From contig CANLUY010000001.1 of the NCBI GenBank assembly GCA_947494435.1, positions 1,106,001 through 1,170,000 of the forward strand: 64,000 bases of DNA. The letters are read 5' to 3'. The notes under the pieces are model-generated. The model was not told the origin of the DNA. It saw only the letters and a list, made by a program, of their open reading frames with translations, and ran no database searches. Shown piece by piece: positions 52,682 through 61,888 of the stretch (positions are counted from its first letter, which is position 1; the number at the start of each line of letters is the position of its first letter). The DNA is from an uncultured Litoreibacter sp. Its GTDB lineage: Bacteria > Pseudomonadota > Alphaproteobacteria > Rhodobacterales > Rhodobacteraceae. Position numbers and translations under genes: made by a program.

Positions 52682-53860
52682 ATGAGTGATTTGAGTGGGC
52701 CGTCGGGCGGCATGGAAACAGAACAATTTGAATTTCGCGGACGCGCCGGAGAGTGGTTTGGCATCTGGATCGTCAATATCCTGCTGACGATCATTACAAT
52801 CGGCATCTATTCAGCATGGGCGAAAGTGCGAACGAAGAAGTATTTTTACAACCACACATTCGTGGCGGGACGGAATTTCGACTATCACGCTACCGGCAAG
52901 CAGATCCTGATTGGACGGATCCTGTTTATCGTCGGATATCTGGTCTTTTTCTTCCTGATGAGCATTTTGCCGTTTCTGGCGATTGTCCTGATCCCGCTGC
53001 TCTTCTTCCTGATCCCGTGGCTGATCGTGAAATCCATGATGTTCAACGCGCGCGTGTCGAGCTTTTCGAATGTGCGGTTTAACTTTACAGGCGGTGTCGG
53101 GCGGGCCTTTGTGGTGATGTTCCTGATGCCGATTGGCGCTTACATTCTGATTGGTGTTCTGGGTGGTTTTGCGGCCTATATGGGCGCGGAGCAGGGATCG
53201 TTTGCGGTTGCCGGCCTTTTGGGCGGGGTGGCGCTGGTTGCGATGTTTATGGCGGTTCCGATCATTGATCGCGCGATCCGGCAGTTTTCGGTCAACAACC
53301 ATTGGCTTGGGACTGCGGGCTTTACGCTTGATATTACGCTGAAACCTTTCACACGCGCCTTGTTGTTCGCGGTGGCATGGGTCTTTGGCGCTGTTATCTT
53401 CGGTGCGCTGATTTCCGGCTTGGTCTTCTCTGCCAACCCGTTTGCCTTTGATGGGATGTTCCAAGGCAATGAGCCAACCGGGGCAGAGCTGGGATTGATC
53501 GCCATTGCGTATGTCTTCTTCTTCATCGCCTTCCTGCCTGCGGCGTTCATCTATCAGGCGATGATCCGCAACGCGGTTTTCAACAATACGGTTCTTGAAG
53601 GTGGGCACGAGTTCCGCTCCACTGTATCGGCTGGCAAGTTGCTTTGGATTGCTTTGTCCAATGCGTTGATCGTGGCTATTACTTTGGGCTTTGGCCTGCC
53701 TTGGGCACAGGTTCGGATGCAGAAATATATGGCATCGCAAACCTTCTTGTTGCCCGGCGAGTCTTTGGACAACTTTGTGGGCCGCCAAATTGATGAGGGC
53801 ATGTCGGTTGCGGATGCGTTCACTGATCTGGAAGGTATTGATGTCGGCCTGCCTCTCTGA
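52682..53860 (+). CDS. DUF898 family membrane protein (YjgN-like)
   Basis: A 392-residue inner-membrane protein with two similar halves. Each half has a segment like EFRGRAGEWFGIWIVNILLTIITIGIYSAWAKVRTKKYFY, and the motif WAKVRTKKYF recurs in the second half as PWAQVRMQKYMASQT. About nine to ten membrane segments are seen. AAGGGA precedes ATG 52682; the frame is open further upstream but without support. It overlaps the M48 protease gene by one base. The function of DUF898 proteins is unknown. Confidence 0.85.
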   Translation: MSDLSGPSGGMETEQFEFRGRAGEWFGIWIVNILLTIITIGIYSAWAKVRTKKYFYNHTFVAGRNFDYHATGKQILIGRILFIVGYLVFFFLMSILPFLAIVLIPLLFFLIPWLIVKSMMFNARVSSFSNVRFNFTGGVGRAFVVMFLMPIGAYILIGVLGGFAAYMGAEQGSFAVAGLLGGVALVAMFMAVPIIDRAIRQFSVNNHWLGTAGFTLDITLKPFTRALLFAVAWVFGAVIFGALISGLVFSANPFAFDGMFQGNEPTGAELGLIAIAYVFFFIAFLPAAFIYQAMIRNAVFNNTVLEGGHEFRSTVSAGKLLWIALSNALIVAITLGFGLPWAQVRMQKYMASQTFLLPGESLDNFVGRQIDEGMSVADAFTDLEGIDVGLPL

Positions 53861-54951
53861 TGGCAGCGCGTGACCCTTACGCGCGGTTTGGGCTGTCAGT
53901 AAGCGGTCACGCCTATGCGCCCAATTCTTCGCGACAGGCGGCGGCGCGTCTCGTGACGCGCGCGCCGGTCCAAGGCGAAGGGTCGGGCCCGGACGATGTT
54001 ATCGTTGATCTGATCAATAGCGAGGGCGTGGTGCTGAGCGGTGCGCCCTTGTCTGAAATTACGGTGGATCCGCCGATTGGATCAGTCGCACGTCGGCTGC
54101 ATTTTCCTGACAATGTCCTGTTTGAAACCGAAGACAGGGCGGGGATTGCCACCCTGACCGGTGCGACGTTTGGCGAAGCGCTGAGCCATTACGAGGCATG
54201 GCATCCACGTTTGATTGCCGTGTGCCTTGTGGCCGCGTTTGCCGCCTTTGCAATCTGGCGTTGGGGGCTTGATCTGGTGGTCACAGCCGCGATTGCTTTG
54301 ACGCCGCCCGTGTTTATCGAGCAGCTTGACAAAGGCACGATGCAGACGATTGATTTCACCATGCGCGCCAAAGAAACGCAGCTGGATGAAACGGAACAGC
54401 AGCGGGTCACCAAGATTTTCAGCGATCTTTTGGCGGCTTTACCTGCCGATGACGTGAATGATCACGATTTTGAGTTGTTGTTTCGTGATATGCCGCGGGT
54501 CGGGCCGAACGCGTTTGCGCTGCCCGGTGGCACGGTGGTGATGACAGATCAGTTCGTCAAAGAGTTTCCAAGCGATGATACATTGGCGGGCGTGTTGGGC
54601 CATGAGATTGGTCACGTTGTGGAACAACACGGCTTGAGACGAACATACAGGTCACTAGGTTTGTATTTTATCATCGGGTTCATCGCGGGCGACACGGGGC
54701 CAATTCTTGAAGAGATTTTGCTGGAGGGGAACCTGATTTTGAGCCTCAGCTTCTCTCGTGAACAGGAATCCGAGGCGGATGAGTTCGGGGTCAATCTGAC
54801 GAACAAAGCGGGCTATGAAGCGGCGGGTCTCAAGATGTTTTTCGACAATATGGCCAAGCGCGGGATCGAGCCGCCTGAATGGTTGTCGACCCATCCCAAT
54901 AGCAAAGAGCGGGTCGAACAGATCGACCGTTATATCGAGGCGTTGCCCTGA
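53860..54951 (+). CDS. M48-family metalloprotease
   Basis: A 363-residue zinc protease. The HEIGH motif is at residues 248-252 and the third zinc ligand is the Glu of EQESEADEFG. One membrane segment is at about residues 117-133, so the protease domain probably faces the periplasm; the first 110 residues form a separate domain with no recognised motif. The start TGATGG overlaps the DUF898 stop, and the pair probably works together on membrane or envelope quality control (inference). Confidence 0.87.
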   Translation: MAARDPYARFGLSVSGHAYAPNSSRQAAARLVTRAPVQGEGSGPDDVIVDLINSEGVVLSGAPLSEITVDPPIGSVARRLHFPDNVLFETEDRAGIATLTGATFGEALSHYEAWHPRLIAVCLVAAFAAFAIWRWGLDLVVTAAIALTPPVFIEQLDKGTMQTIDFTMRAKETQLDETEQQRVTKIFSDLLAALPADDVNDHDFELLFRDMPRVGPNAFALPGGTVVMTDQFVKEFPSDDTLAGVLGHEIGHVVEQHGLRRTYRSLGLYFIIGFIAGDTGPILEEILLEGNLILSLSFSREQESEADEFGVNLTNKAGYEAAGLKMFFDNMAKRGIEPPEWLSTHPNSKERVEQIDRYIEALP

Positions 54952-55039
54952 TCACCGATTGGTGAGCTCACGCGCTCGTGGGTTGAGATGGGAATATCTG
55001 CGGGTCAGTTTGCCGAAACTCAAACAGGAGATCTGATCT

Positions 55040-55687
55040 ATGACGTTCCTCACATCCGGCCTTAAATCCTTCGCTTTTGCTGCTGCCTTCGCTTTGTCTG
55101 CTGGCGCGGCTTACGCCGAAACCAAGACGATCACAGTTGCGGGTGGGTGCTTTTGGTGCGTTGAGCATGATTTCGAAAGCGTGCCGGGTGTGAAGAAAGC
55201 GGTCTCTGGTTTTGCGGGCGGAAAGGTTGCGAACCCGACCTACAAGCAGGTCACGAAAGGTGGGTCTGGTCATTATGAGGTGGTGCAGATCACGTATGAC
55301 AATTCCCGTCTGCCGTTGCCGCAGTTGTTTGATATGTTCTTCCGCTCCGTCGATCCGACGGATGCAGGGGGTCAGTTCTGTGATCGGGGTGATAGCTACC
55401 GGACTGCAATTTTTGTGAGCAACGCGACCGAGAAGAAAGCGGCGGAGGCCGCGAAGGCGCGGGCAGAGAAACAGTTGGGTCAGAAGATCGTGACGCCGAT
55501 TTTAGGGGCAGCCCCATTCTATGCGGCAGATGCCTACCATCAGGATTACGCGAAAAGCAGTGCCAAGGTGCTGACGCGGTTCGGGCTGGTGAGCAAGGCG
55601 AAGGCTTACAAAAAATACCGCAATGCCTGTGGCCGCGATCAGCGTGTGAAGCAGTTGTGGGGCAGTGCCGCGCCGTTTGCCAGCTGA
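55040..55687 (+). CDS. msrA: peptide-methionine (S)-S-oxide reductase, exported
   Basis: A 215-residue MsrA. A signal peptide covers about residues 1-26 (ending SAGAAYA), followed by [19 protein letters not shown] with catalytic Cys37 and Cys40, then [14 protein letters not shown] and [11 protein letters not shown] segments. The signal places it in the periplasm, where it repairs oxidised methionine in exported proteins; no MsrB partner is nearby. AGGAG precedes the ATG. Confidence 0.92.
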   Translation: MTFLTSGLKSFAFAAAFALSAGAAYAETKTITVAGGCFWCVEHDFESVPGVKKAVSGFAGGKVANPTYKQVTKGGSGHYEVVQITYDNSRLPLPQLFDMFFRSVDPTDAGGQFCDRGDSYRTAIFVSNATEKKAAEAAKARAEKQLGQKIVTPILGAAPFYAADAYHQDYAKSSAKVLTRFGLVSKAKAYKKYRNACGRDQRVKQLWGSAAPFAS

Positions 55688-55690
55688 GGT

Positions 55691-55978
55691 TTACAAGAAC
55701 GCGGCGGCGTTGTTGCGCAGGATGATCTCAATCGCGTAGATGCCAAGCAGGGCCACAAGCGGGCTGAGGTCCATGCCGCCCATGGATGGCAGAAACCGCC
55801 GGATCGGGCCGTAGATTGGTTCCAGCAAACGGTTCAGACCGTCCCAGATCTGCGCCACGATGGGTTGGCGCAGATTGATGACCTGAAAGCTGATCAGCCA
55901 GCTCATCACGAAATGGATGATGATGACTGTGCGGACGACACCGATGATCATCATGAGAATTTGAAAAAGGGATGTCAT
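55691..55978 (-). CDS. YggT family membrane protein
   Basis: A 95-residue inner-membrane protein with two hydrophobic segments, at about residues 5-30 and 70-90, and the family loop NRLLEPIYGPIRRFLPSMGGMDLSPL between them. ATG 55978 follows GGAG at eight bases; the longer in-frame start at 56038 adds an unlikely basic segment. YggT proteins are implicated in membrane-linked division or osmotic functions in other bacteria. It converges on msrA with three bases between the stops. Confidence 0.85.
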   Translation of the reverse strand: MTSLFQILMMIIGVVRTVIIIHFVMSWLISFQVINLRQPIVAQIWDGLNRLLEPIYGPIRRFLPSMGGMDLSPLVALLGIYAIEIILRNNAAAFL

Positions 55979-56112
55979 CGGGCGGGCTCCGTTTCTGGTG
56001 TGCTGAAGACAGGTAATGCGCAGGGGACGCCTGTGCAAGTCGGGCGTTACGCAGGGTTGCGTGTTGACCTTTCCGTGTTGCGGGTCACATCACGGCGCAA
56101 AGGAGACGCGTC

Positions 56113-56640
56113 ATGTATCCGATTATTCGACTTGCCAAAGAGTTCTTTAAATTTCGTAACGCCCCGAAGCTTGGTTTGACGGACACGCATGTGTCGCATC
56201 ACCTGTGCTGGCCGTGGGATTTGGACTTTTATCTGGAACTGAACAATGGCCGGACGCTGACGCTTTATGATTTGTCGCGTATTCCACTTGCAGGGCGCGC
56301 GGGCTTGATCAAAGCGTTGCGGGACAATCGTTGGGGTTTGGCTGTCGCCGGCGCCTCCGTGCGGTATCGCAAGCGTATCCGTGCGTTTCAGCGGATCGAG
56401 ATCCGCTCGCGCTGCGTATGCTGGGACACGCGGTTCATCTATCTGGAGCAGTCGATGTGGTTGGGCGATACGTGTGCGTCGCATATTCTGATCCGCGCGG
56501 CCGTGACGGATGCAGGTGGGATTGTACCTGCTGCGGATGTTGTCGCCGCAGTTGAACCGGGCGCTGAGACGCCCGATATCCCCGAGTGGATCGCTGCGTG
56601 GTCGCAAGCCGATGCAAAAAGGCCATGGCCACCAAAATAA
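56113..56640 (+). CDS. hotdog-fold thioesterase-like protein, second copy
   Basis: A 175-residue protein related to the one at 49796-50317: WPWDLDFYLELNNGRTLTLYDLSR aligns with the NDIDVNLHMNNGRYLTVADL segment there, and VAGASVRYRKRIRAFQRIEIRSR with its next strands. The acyl-CoA thioesterase role is inferred from the fold. The two copies differ in regulatory setting: this one stands alone between yggT and the MFS gene. Confidence 0.8.
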   Translation: MYPIIRLAKEFFKFRNAPKLGLTDTHVSHHLCWPWDLDFYLELNNGRTLTLYDLSRIPLAGRAGLIKALRDNRWGLAVAGASVRYRKRIRAFQRIEIRSRCVCWDTRFIYLEQSMWLGDTCASHILIRAAVTDAGGIVPAADVVAAVEPGAETPDIPEWIAAWSQADAKRPWPPK

Positions 56641-56659
56641 TGTATACATTGTCAAAATT

Positions 56660-56695
56660 AAGGTAAGTTTTACCTTGCCTCACTAGTCGGTGAGG
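56660..56695. promoter_or_regulatory. two adjacent inverted repeats upstream of the MFS transporter
   Basis: AAGGTAA/TTACCTT (56660-56666 and 56670-56676, GTT loop) is an exact 7-bp dyad. CCTCAC/GTGAGG (56678-56683 and 56690-56695) is an exact 6-bp dyad directly after it. TATAGT at 56710-56715 may be the -10 element. Two dyads in tandem suggest a regulator site plus a second site or hairpin. No regulator is encoded next to it. Confidence 0.45.
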
Positions 56696-56726
56696 TGGTT
56701 AATCCCTGCTATAGTTTGGGGGAAGT

Positions 56727-58133
56727 ATGACGGAAATTCCGTTAATCAAGCGCGTGCGCGGTTGGATGATGTTTGATTGGGCCAGCCAGCCCTATAATAC
56801 ATTGCTGCTTACGTTCATCTTCGGCCCCTATTTTGCGGAAATCCTGTCGGATCGTCTGATGTCTGAAGGCATGGTCGAGGGCGAGGCGAAAGCGCAAGCG
56901 CAAGCCGTTTGGGGTTGGGCCTTGGCGATCTCAGGCGGATTGATTGCGATTATGGCCCCGATTTTGGGCGCCATGGCGGATAGTTCTGGCAGGCGATTGC
57001 CGTATATCTGGTGCTTTTCGGTTCTCTATATCATTGGAGCCGGGGGGCTTTGGCTGGCGCATCCGGAAAGCTTCTCTGTGCCGCTTGTGCTGGGAATATT
57101 CATCGTCGGTCTTATCGGGATGGAGTTTGCCACGATTTTCACCAACGCGATGTTGCCCGACCTTGGACCGCGCGATGAAATTGGGCGTCTGTCCGGATCG
57201 GGATGGGCTGTCGGATATGTTGGCGGCTTGGTCGCGCTTGTTCTCACTTTATGTTTTCTGGCAGAAAACGGGGCTGGGAAAACTTTGATCGGCTGGGCCC
57301 CGGCCTTTGGGCTGGATCCGGATATGCGAGAGGGTACCCGCTCTGTCGGGCCGTTTATGGCGCTGTGGTACGTCGTCTTCATGATCCCATTTGTGCTTTG
57401 GGTGAAAGAGCGACCTGCGCAACGCCGTGTCCCGAAAGGCGCTGTGAAACTGGCGATCCGCGACCTTGCAAGCACTTTGAAGCGACTACCGCAAAGCCCG
57501 AGCCTGACGGCCTATTTGGGGTCTTCTATGCTCTACCGCGACGCATTGAACGGGATGTATACGTTTGGTGGTGTTTATGCGGGCGGCGTTCTGGGATGGT
57601 CTGTCGTCGATATCGGTGTCTTCGGCATTCTGGCGGTGATCTTCGGTGCCATTTTTGCCTTCATCGGTGGACGGGCGGATAGTCGCTTTGGGCCGAAGCC
57701 GGTTATCGTCGTGTCAATCCTCGCGCTGATCGCGTCGGCGATCGGGATCGTTTCGATCTCACCGGATAGCGCGTTTGGCATCCCTGTATCTGAGGCGAAT
57801 ATCCTCGCGAGCTTCTCTGCATCGGATCTGGCGTTCTATCTATGTGGGTGTGTCGTTGGCGCAGCGGGCGGCACCGTGCAAGCCGCATCGCGCACAATGC
57901 TGGTCCGGCAGGCCAACCCGGACCGGATGACGGAAGCGTTCGGGCTCTATGCTTTGGCGGGCAAAGCGACGGCCTTTCTTGCACCTGCGTTGATCGCTTT
58001 GGTTACGAGTATCTCTGAAAGTCAGCGAATTGGCGTCACACCTGTGATCGCCCTTTTCCTCCTTGGTTTGATCCTGTTACTCTGGGTGAAACCAGAAGGA
58101 GAGGACAAAGAGGTATGGGCATCCGCCACCTGA
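56727..58133 (+). CDS. MFS transporter, UMF1/Atg22-like
   Basis: A 468-residue membrane protein with about 12 segments. The N-terminal MMFDWASQPYNTLLLTFIFGPYFAEIL is typical of the UMF1 family (Atg22-like effluxers), and LGPRDEIGRLSGSGWAVGYVGGL the family core loop. The substrate is unknown; amino acids are exported by yeast Atg22. The end overlaps mepA by 19 bases. Confidence 0.9.
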   Translation: MTEIPLIKRVRGWMMFDWASQPYNTLLLTFIFGPYFAEILSDRLMSEGMVEGEAKAQAQAVWGWALAISGGLIAIMAPILGAMADSSGRRLPYIWCFSVLYIIGAGGLWLAHPESFSVPLVLGIFIVGLIGMEFATIFTNAMLPDLGPRDEIGRLSGSGWAVGYVGGLVALVLTLCFLAENGAGKTLIGWAPAFGLDPDMREGTRSVGPFMALWYVVFMIPFVLWVKERPAQRRVPKGAVKLAIRDLASTLKRLPQSPSLTAYLGSSMLYRDALNGMYTFGGVYAGGVLGWSVVDIGVFGILAVIFGAIFAFIGGRADSRFGPKPVIVVSILALIASAIGIVSISPDSAFGIPVSEANILASFSASDLAFYLCGCVVGAAGGTVQAASRTMLVRQANPDRMTEAFGLYALAGKATAFLAPALIALVTSISESQRIGVTPVIALFLLGLILLLWVKPEGEDKEVWASAT

Positions 58134-59029
58134 TATTCGGGATTTCCGCTCTCGTTCTGTCGAGCTGTGCGGAACCCGTGAACAAAACGTCGTCCGTTCC
58201 TGAAGTGCGCAAAGACCTTGGTGCACAGGGGCAAATCATCGCAAAGACTTTGTTCGGTCAAAAACGCACTGGGACAGCCGCGCCTGCAGCGGCTTTCGGT
58301 TCATACGCAAAGGGCTGTGCCGCGGGTCTGGTGCAACTTCCCGAAACAGGTCCGACATGGCAAGCGATGCGCTTGTCGCGCAACCGCAATTGGGGTCATC
58401 CAGACACGGTTGATTTTGTCAAAGACCTAAGCCGCACAGCTGTCCGTCAAGGCTGGGCGGGACTTTACGTCGGTGATCTGTCGCAACCACGTGGCGGGCC
58501 GATGCTGACGGGTCATCGATCCCATCAGATTGGTCTGGATGCAGATATCTGGATGAACCCCGCCGCGTCGATGCAGCTGTCTGCGAACCAGCGTGAGAAT
58601 ATTTCTGCCATCTCTATGCGGCGCGCTAATGGCGCATTCGTCAATTCCAAGTGGACGCGCGGGCATCATGAGGTGCTGAAAGCGGCGGCTTCTGACCCGC
58701 GCGTTGCGCGGATCTTTGTCTTTCCAGGTGCCAAGGTTCAGATGTGCAAGGATGCGAAAGGCGACCGGTCATGGTTGCGCAAAATCCGTCCTTGGTGGGG
58801 GCATCACTATCATTTCCATGTGCGGCTTGCCTGTCCGAGGGGATCAAGCGGTTGCGTTGATCAAAACCCACCTCCGGCAGGGGATGGGTGCGCAGATGCG
58901 CAGCAATGGGTCGACAATATCCTGAACCCGCCACCACCGCCGAAGAACCCGCCAAAGGCGAAACCCCGGCGTGAGTTGCGGCTGGCCGATTTGCCAAATC
59001 AATGTGTCGGAGTTCTACAATCAAACTAA
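58115..59029 (+). CDS. mepA: penicillin-insensitive murein endopeptidase (lipoprotein form)
   Basis: A 304-residue zinc endopeptidase (M74) that cuts D-Ala-mDAP cross-links in murein. A signal with a lipobox-like LSSC (Cys18) suggests outer-membrane anchoring. The metal motif is [20 protein letters not shown], and [15 protein letters not shown] provides the remaining His. AGGAGAGG lies upstream of the ATG, within the MFS gene end. The tail is Pro/Lys-rich. The stop overlaps the next gene by 28 bases. Confidence 0.9.
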   Translation: MGIRHLIFGISALVLSSCAEPVNKTSSVPEVRKDLGAQGQIIAKTLFGQKRTGTAAPAAAFGSYAKGCAAGLVQLPETGPTWQAMRLSRNRNWGHPDTVDFVKDLSRTAVRQGWAGLYVGDLSQPRGGPMLTGHRSHQIGLDADIWMNPAASMQLSANQRENISAISMRRANGAFVNSKWTRGHHEVLKAAASDPRVARIFVFPGAKVQMCKDAKGDRSWLRKIRPWWGHHYHFHVRLACPRGSSGCVDQNPPPAGDGCADAQQWVDNILNPPPPPKNPPKAKPRRELRLADLPNQCVGVLQSN

Positions 59030-59895
59030 CCATACTTAGCCTGTGTTGCTTGGTTTGGGGGGCTGTCGCGCAGGCGCAATCCCTTGAGCTTGTTGGAACA
59101 AAATCCTGGACAGAACGCGTCAGCGGATTTGGTGGCTTTTCGTCTATCGAAGTCTCCTCCAATGGGTCCAGCTTTCTGGTCACCACCGATAAGGGCATGT
59201 TCGGTCAGGGTGTGTTCAAGCGCGTGGGCGGCAAGATCGTTGGAGTGCAGTCTCCCAAGTTTCAAAAGATGCTACGGGATGATGGCCAAGCGCTAGGTAA
59301 AGGACAGACTGACTCTGAGGGCTTAGCAGTCTTTGGTGGGAGTGAGATATATGTGTCCTTCGAAGGTACGCATGTAATCCGGCGTTTTGGCGCGTTGGAT
59401 GCTGCGCCCGTTACATTGAAGATGCCGCGCGAGTTTTCGCAGTTGCAGACGAACTCTTCCATAGAGGCGCTGGCTGTTGATACAAAGGGCGTACTGTACA
59501 CGTTGCCCGAGCGGTCCGGTTTGGTGGATCGACCGTTTCCGGTGTTCAGACGTAGCCGCGATGGTCGTTGGGACAGTCGGCTGCGTGTTGCTAGATCAGG
59601 GGGATTCTTGCCAGTTGGGGCGGATTTCGGACCTGACGGTCGGTTCTATTTGTTGGAGCGCTACTTCAACGGTATTGCGGGTTTTGCATCGCGTGTGCGC
59701 AGTTTTGAAGTGGGTGTGAATGCGCTTTGGGATGAGAAAACACTGCTGGTGACGCCCTCGGGCACGCATGACAATCTGGAAGGTATTTCGGTCTGGCGTG
59801 ACGCGGGAGGCGACCTCCGCGTTACGATGATTTCTGACGATAACTTCAAATTTTTTCAGCGCACGGAATTCGTGGAATATCGCCTTGTCCCGTAA
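59002..59895 (+). CDS. exported esterase-like (phytase family, PF13449) protein
   Basis: A 297-residue exported protein with a signal peptide (residues about 1-26, ending AQA). The mature part forms a beta-propeller-like series of strands: [60 protein letters not shown] and [25 protein letters not shown]. These DxEGL/NxEGI segments are the esterase-like activity of phytase family landmark. The substrate is unknown. It starts inside the mepA end, so the two are translated together. Confidence 0.82.
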   Translation: MCRSSTIKLTILSLCCLVWGAVAQAQSLELVGTKSWTERVSGFGGFSSIEVSSNGSSFLVTTDKGMFGQGVFKRVGGKIVGVQSPKFQKMLRDDGQALGKGQTDSEGLAVFGGSEIYVSFEGTHVIRRFGALDAAPVTLKMPREFSQLQTNSSIEALAVDTKGVLYTLPERSGLVDRPFPVFRRSRDGRWDSRLRVARSGGFLPVGADFGPDGRFYLLERYFNGIAGFASRVRSFEVGVNALWDEKTLLVTPSGTHDNLEGISVWRDAGGDLRVTMISDDNFKFFQRTEFVEYRLVP

Positions 59896-59904
59896 CCTTT
59901 TGGG

Positions 59905-60741
59905 TTAACGACCGGGCAGGCTGTCGCGTGCGGGGTTTTTGCCCCAATTGTCGATCACATCCATTGCTTGTTGTCCGGTCTCGACAAATTGAAACAGGTC
60001 CAGATCTTCTGCAGCGATGGTGCCTGCGTCGGCCAAAGCCTCCCAGTTGATGATGGAGCGCCAGAATTCTTCTCCGAACAGCAGGAACGGAACGCGCTCC
60101 ATGCGGCCGGTCTGGATCAGCGTCAGTGCTTCGAATGTTTCATCGAGCGTACCAAAGCCGCCGGGGAAGACAGCGACCGCTTTGGCGCGCATCAGGAAGT
60201 GCATTTTGCGGATAGCGAAATAGTGAAAGTTGAAGCACAGCTCTGGCGTGACATATGCATTCGGGGCTTGCTCATGTGGCAGCACGATGTTGAGACCGAT
60301 GGACCGGCCGCCCGCGTCAATCGCACCGCGATTGCCTGCTTCCATTACGCCGGGGCCGCCGCCGGTGACGATGACGTCGTCATGTCCGTCCGAGCGTTCG
60401 GTCATCAGTTTGGCAAAGATGCGAGCTTCTTCGTAGTATTTCGATAGGTTTGCCAGCGTTTCTGTTCGCGCTGTCTCCTTCTTGGCAGGCTCTGGGATCC
60501 GCGCGCCGCCGAACAAAACGATGGTTGAGCGGATGTCTTCCTCATCCATCAGCATTTCTGGCTTTAGAAGTTCCAGTTGCAGACGCACCGGACGCAGTTC
60601 GTCGCGGCACAAGAAATCTTTATCTGCGAAGGCCAGTGCGTAGGCGGGAGAGCGCGTTTGCGGTGTGTCCGGCACCTCTTGAGCGGCTTCCAAGTCTTGC
60701 TTGGAATAGCGAAACGGGTGTTTGCGGTTGTCGTCTTTCAT
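59905..60741 (-). CDS. LOG-family (TIGR00730-like) protein
   Basis: A 278-residue protein of the lonely-guy family, nucleotide 5'-monophosphate phosphoribohydrolases. The motifs VTGGGPGVMEAGNRGAIDAGG and PGGFGTLDETFEALT are complete. A roughly 80-residue N-terminal extension precedes the domain. ATG 60741 follows GGAG at five bases and was chosen over a start 31 codons upstream. In bacteria the physiological role is nucleotide turnover or cytokinin-like compound release. Confidence 0.88.
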   Translation of the reverse strand: MKDDNRKHPFRYSKQDLEAAQEVPDTPQTRSPAYALAFADKDFLCRDELRPVRLQLELLKPEMLMDEEDIRSTIVLFGGARIPEPAKKETARTETLANLSKYYEEARIFAKLMTERSDGHDDVIVTGGGPGVMEAGNRGAIDAGGRSIGLNIVLPHEQAPNAYVTPELCFNFHYFAIRKMHFLMRAKAVAVFPGGFGTLDETFEALTLIQTGRMERVPFLLFGEEFWRSIINWEALADAGTIAAEDLDLFQFVETGQQAMDVIDNWGKNPARDSLPGR

Positions 60742-60798
60742 GGTCGCTCCTGCCTTCGGTAGATCTGGAGCGTAGACTGCGCCGCCTTGGGGTGCCAC

Positions 60799-60831
60799 CA
60801 AAAATGGCCCGCCAAACGTGTGTCGGGCCAT
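60799..60831 (-). terminator. intrinsic terminator of the VPLPA-CTERM gene
   Basis: On the minus strand ATGGCCCG (60831-60824) pairs with CGGGCCAT (60811-60804) around a 12-base loop, followed by TTTTT that includes the last stem base. It begins 25 bases after the exoprotein stop and ends that transcript before the LOG gene. Confidence 0.85.
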
Positions 60832-60855
60832 CAAAACCTTTTTGCCCTACGAGTG

Positions 60856-61782
60856 TTATCTGCGGCGTCGGATCATCGCGAAAGCACCAAGTCCGGCAAG
60901 CAGAAGCGGCATGCCAGCGGGCAGCGGGACGACTGAGGGATCTATCGGGTCTATGATGCGCGGGTCGACCCAGCGGTTCCCAAAGATGTTCAAAGCGGCG
61001 CTGTCGACGAGAATACCGTCGGACACTTCGAACACCGGACGGTCTGATGCAAAGCTGAGCGTCTCATTCCCAAGGGCCAAAGCTTCCACGAAAGCGGAAG
61101 TTGAGCCCACCACATTTGTTGCAGCGCCAATCGACATCGTCAGGCTGAGTGTGCGGCGGGGATCAGTGATGATGGACACCGAAAGTGGCACGCTGCCGGT
61201 TGAGACTTCGGCATCCGTATCTGGGCCTGCATCGTCGCGTGACACAACGCTTTCACTCGAAAACTTCGCTCGATCGGTCTGGAGGGAGATGTTGTTGGTG
61301 GATCCAGTCAGCGAAACAAAGCCGCTAATGAGGGCGGATGCGCCTGTGGTGAACAGGCTGGGAAGCGCGTCCTCGAACCGGGTTTTTAGAAGGCCGGATG
61401 CGTCAAAATTGACGGTGATCTTTTCAGGGCCTGCGTAGACATAATCATCAGCGATATCGAGATCGATGAAATAGGTGACGGATGCATTGGCGGAGGAGCC
61501 GTAGCGCGTGCCGCCTCCACCAGGCAGGATCGTATGGGTTGTGGCCGCGCCGACAAAGCCGCCGCCAACAGTGGCGCTGGCGGTCATTGTGCAGGGATCC
61601 CCCGATCCACCAAGACTGGATATAGAGACACTGGTGGAAGATGTTTGCCGCATCGCGTTACCACAGGCCCCATCAATATTAGGTCCGGCAGAGGCGCGGC
61701 TTGCCCCGATGGTGACTGTCGCGGCATTGGCCACTGGTGCCGCGAATATTGCGGCCCCGACGATAATGGAAATGAACTTCAT
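60856..61782 (-). CDS. exported protein with VPLPA-CTERM sorting signal
   Basis: A 308-residue surface or secreted protein. A signal peptide covers residues about 1-20 (ending VANA). The C-terminus VVPLPAGMPLLLAGLGAFAMIRRRR is the VPLPA-CTERM tripartite signal: motif, hydrophobic helix, basic tail. The middle is Ser/Thr/Gly-rich with predicted beta-strands, low in Cys. It is divergent from the LuxR-hydrolase gene across a 106-base gap with a dyad. These signals are processed by exosortase-like systems encoded elsewhere; the function of the mature part is unknown. Confidence 0.85.
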   Translation of the reverse strand: MKFISIIVGAAIFAAPVANAATVTIGASRASAGPNIDGACGNAMRQTSSTSVSISSLGGSGDPCTMTASATVGGGFVGAATTHTILPGGGGTRYGSSANASVTYFIDLDIADDYVYAGPEKITVNFDASGLLKTRFEDALPSLFTTGASALISGFVSLTGSTNNISLQTDRAKFSSESVVSRDDAGPDTDAEVSTGSVPLSVSIITDPRRTLSLTMSIGAATNVVGSTSAFVEALALGNETLSFASDRPVFEVSDGILVDSAALNIFGNRWVDPRIIDPIDPSVVPLPAGMPLLLAGLGAFAMIRRRR

Positions 61783-61835
61783 TTTAACCTCACTGATTCA
61801 CTCGTGGTCGTTGCTACTCAATGGGAGGGGAGGTA

Positions 61836-61859
61836 CGCATACTGCAAACGCTGTATGCG
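61836..61859. promoter_or_regulatory. inverted repeat in the divergent VPLPA / LuxR-hydrolase promoter
   Basis: CGCATAC (61836-61842) and GTATGCG (61853-61859) form an exact 7-bp dyad with a 10-base spacer. It lies 30 bases before the regulator start and 54 before the exoprotein start, the arrangement expected of a LuxR-type operator acting on both. Confidence 0.55.
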
Positions 61860-61888
61860 CTTTCAGGCTCGCGTGCTAATTTCGTGAA

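Noticed and set aside
52811-53788. 325-residue open frame opposite the DUF898 gene
   Set aside because: Composition rich in Gln, Arg and Asn, typical of an antisense shadow of a membrane protein; no domain.
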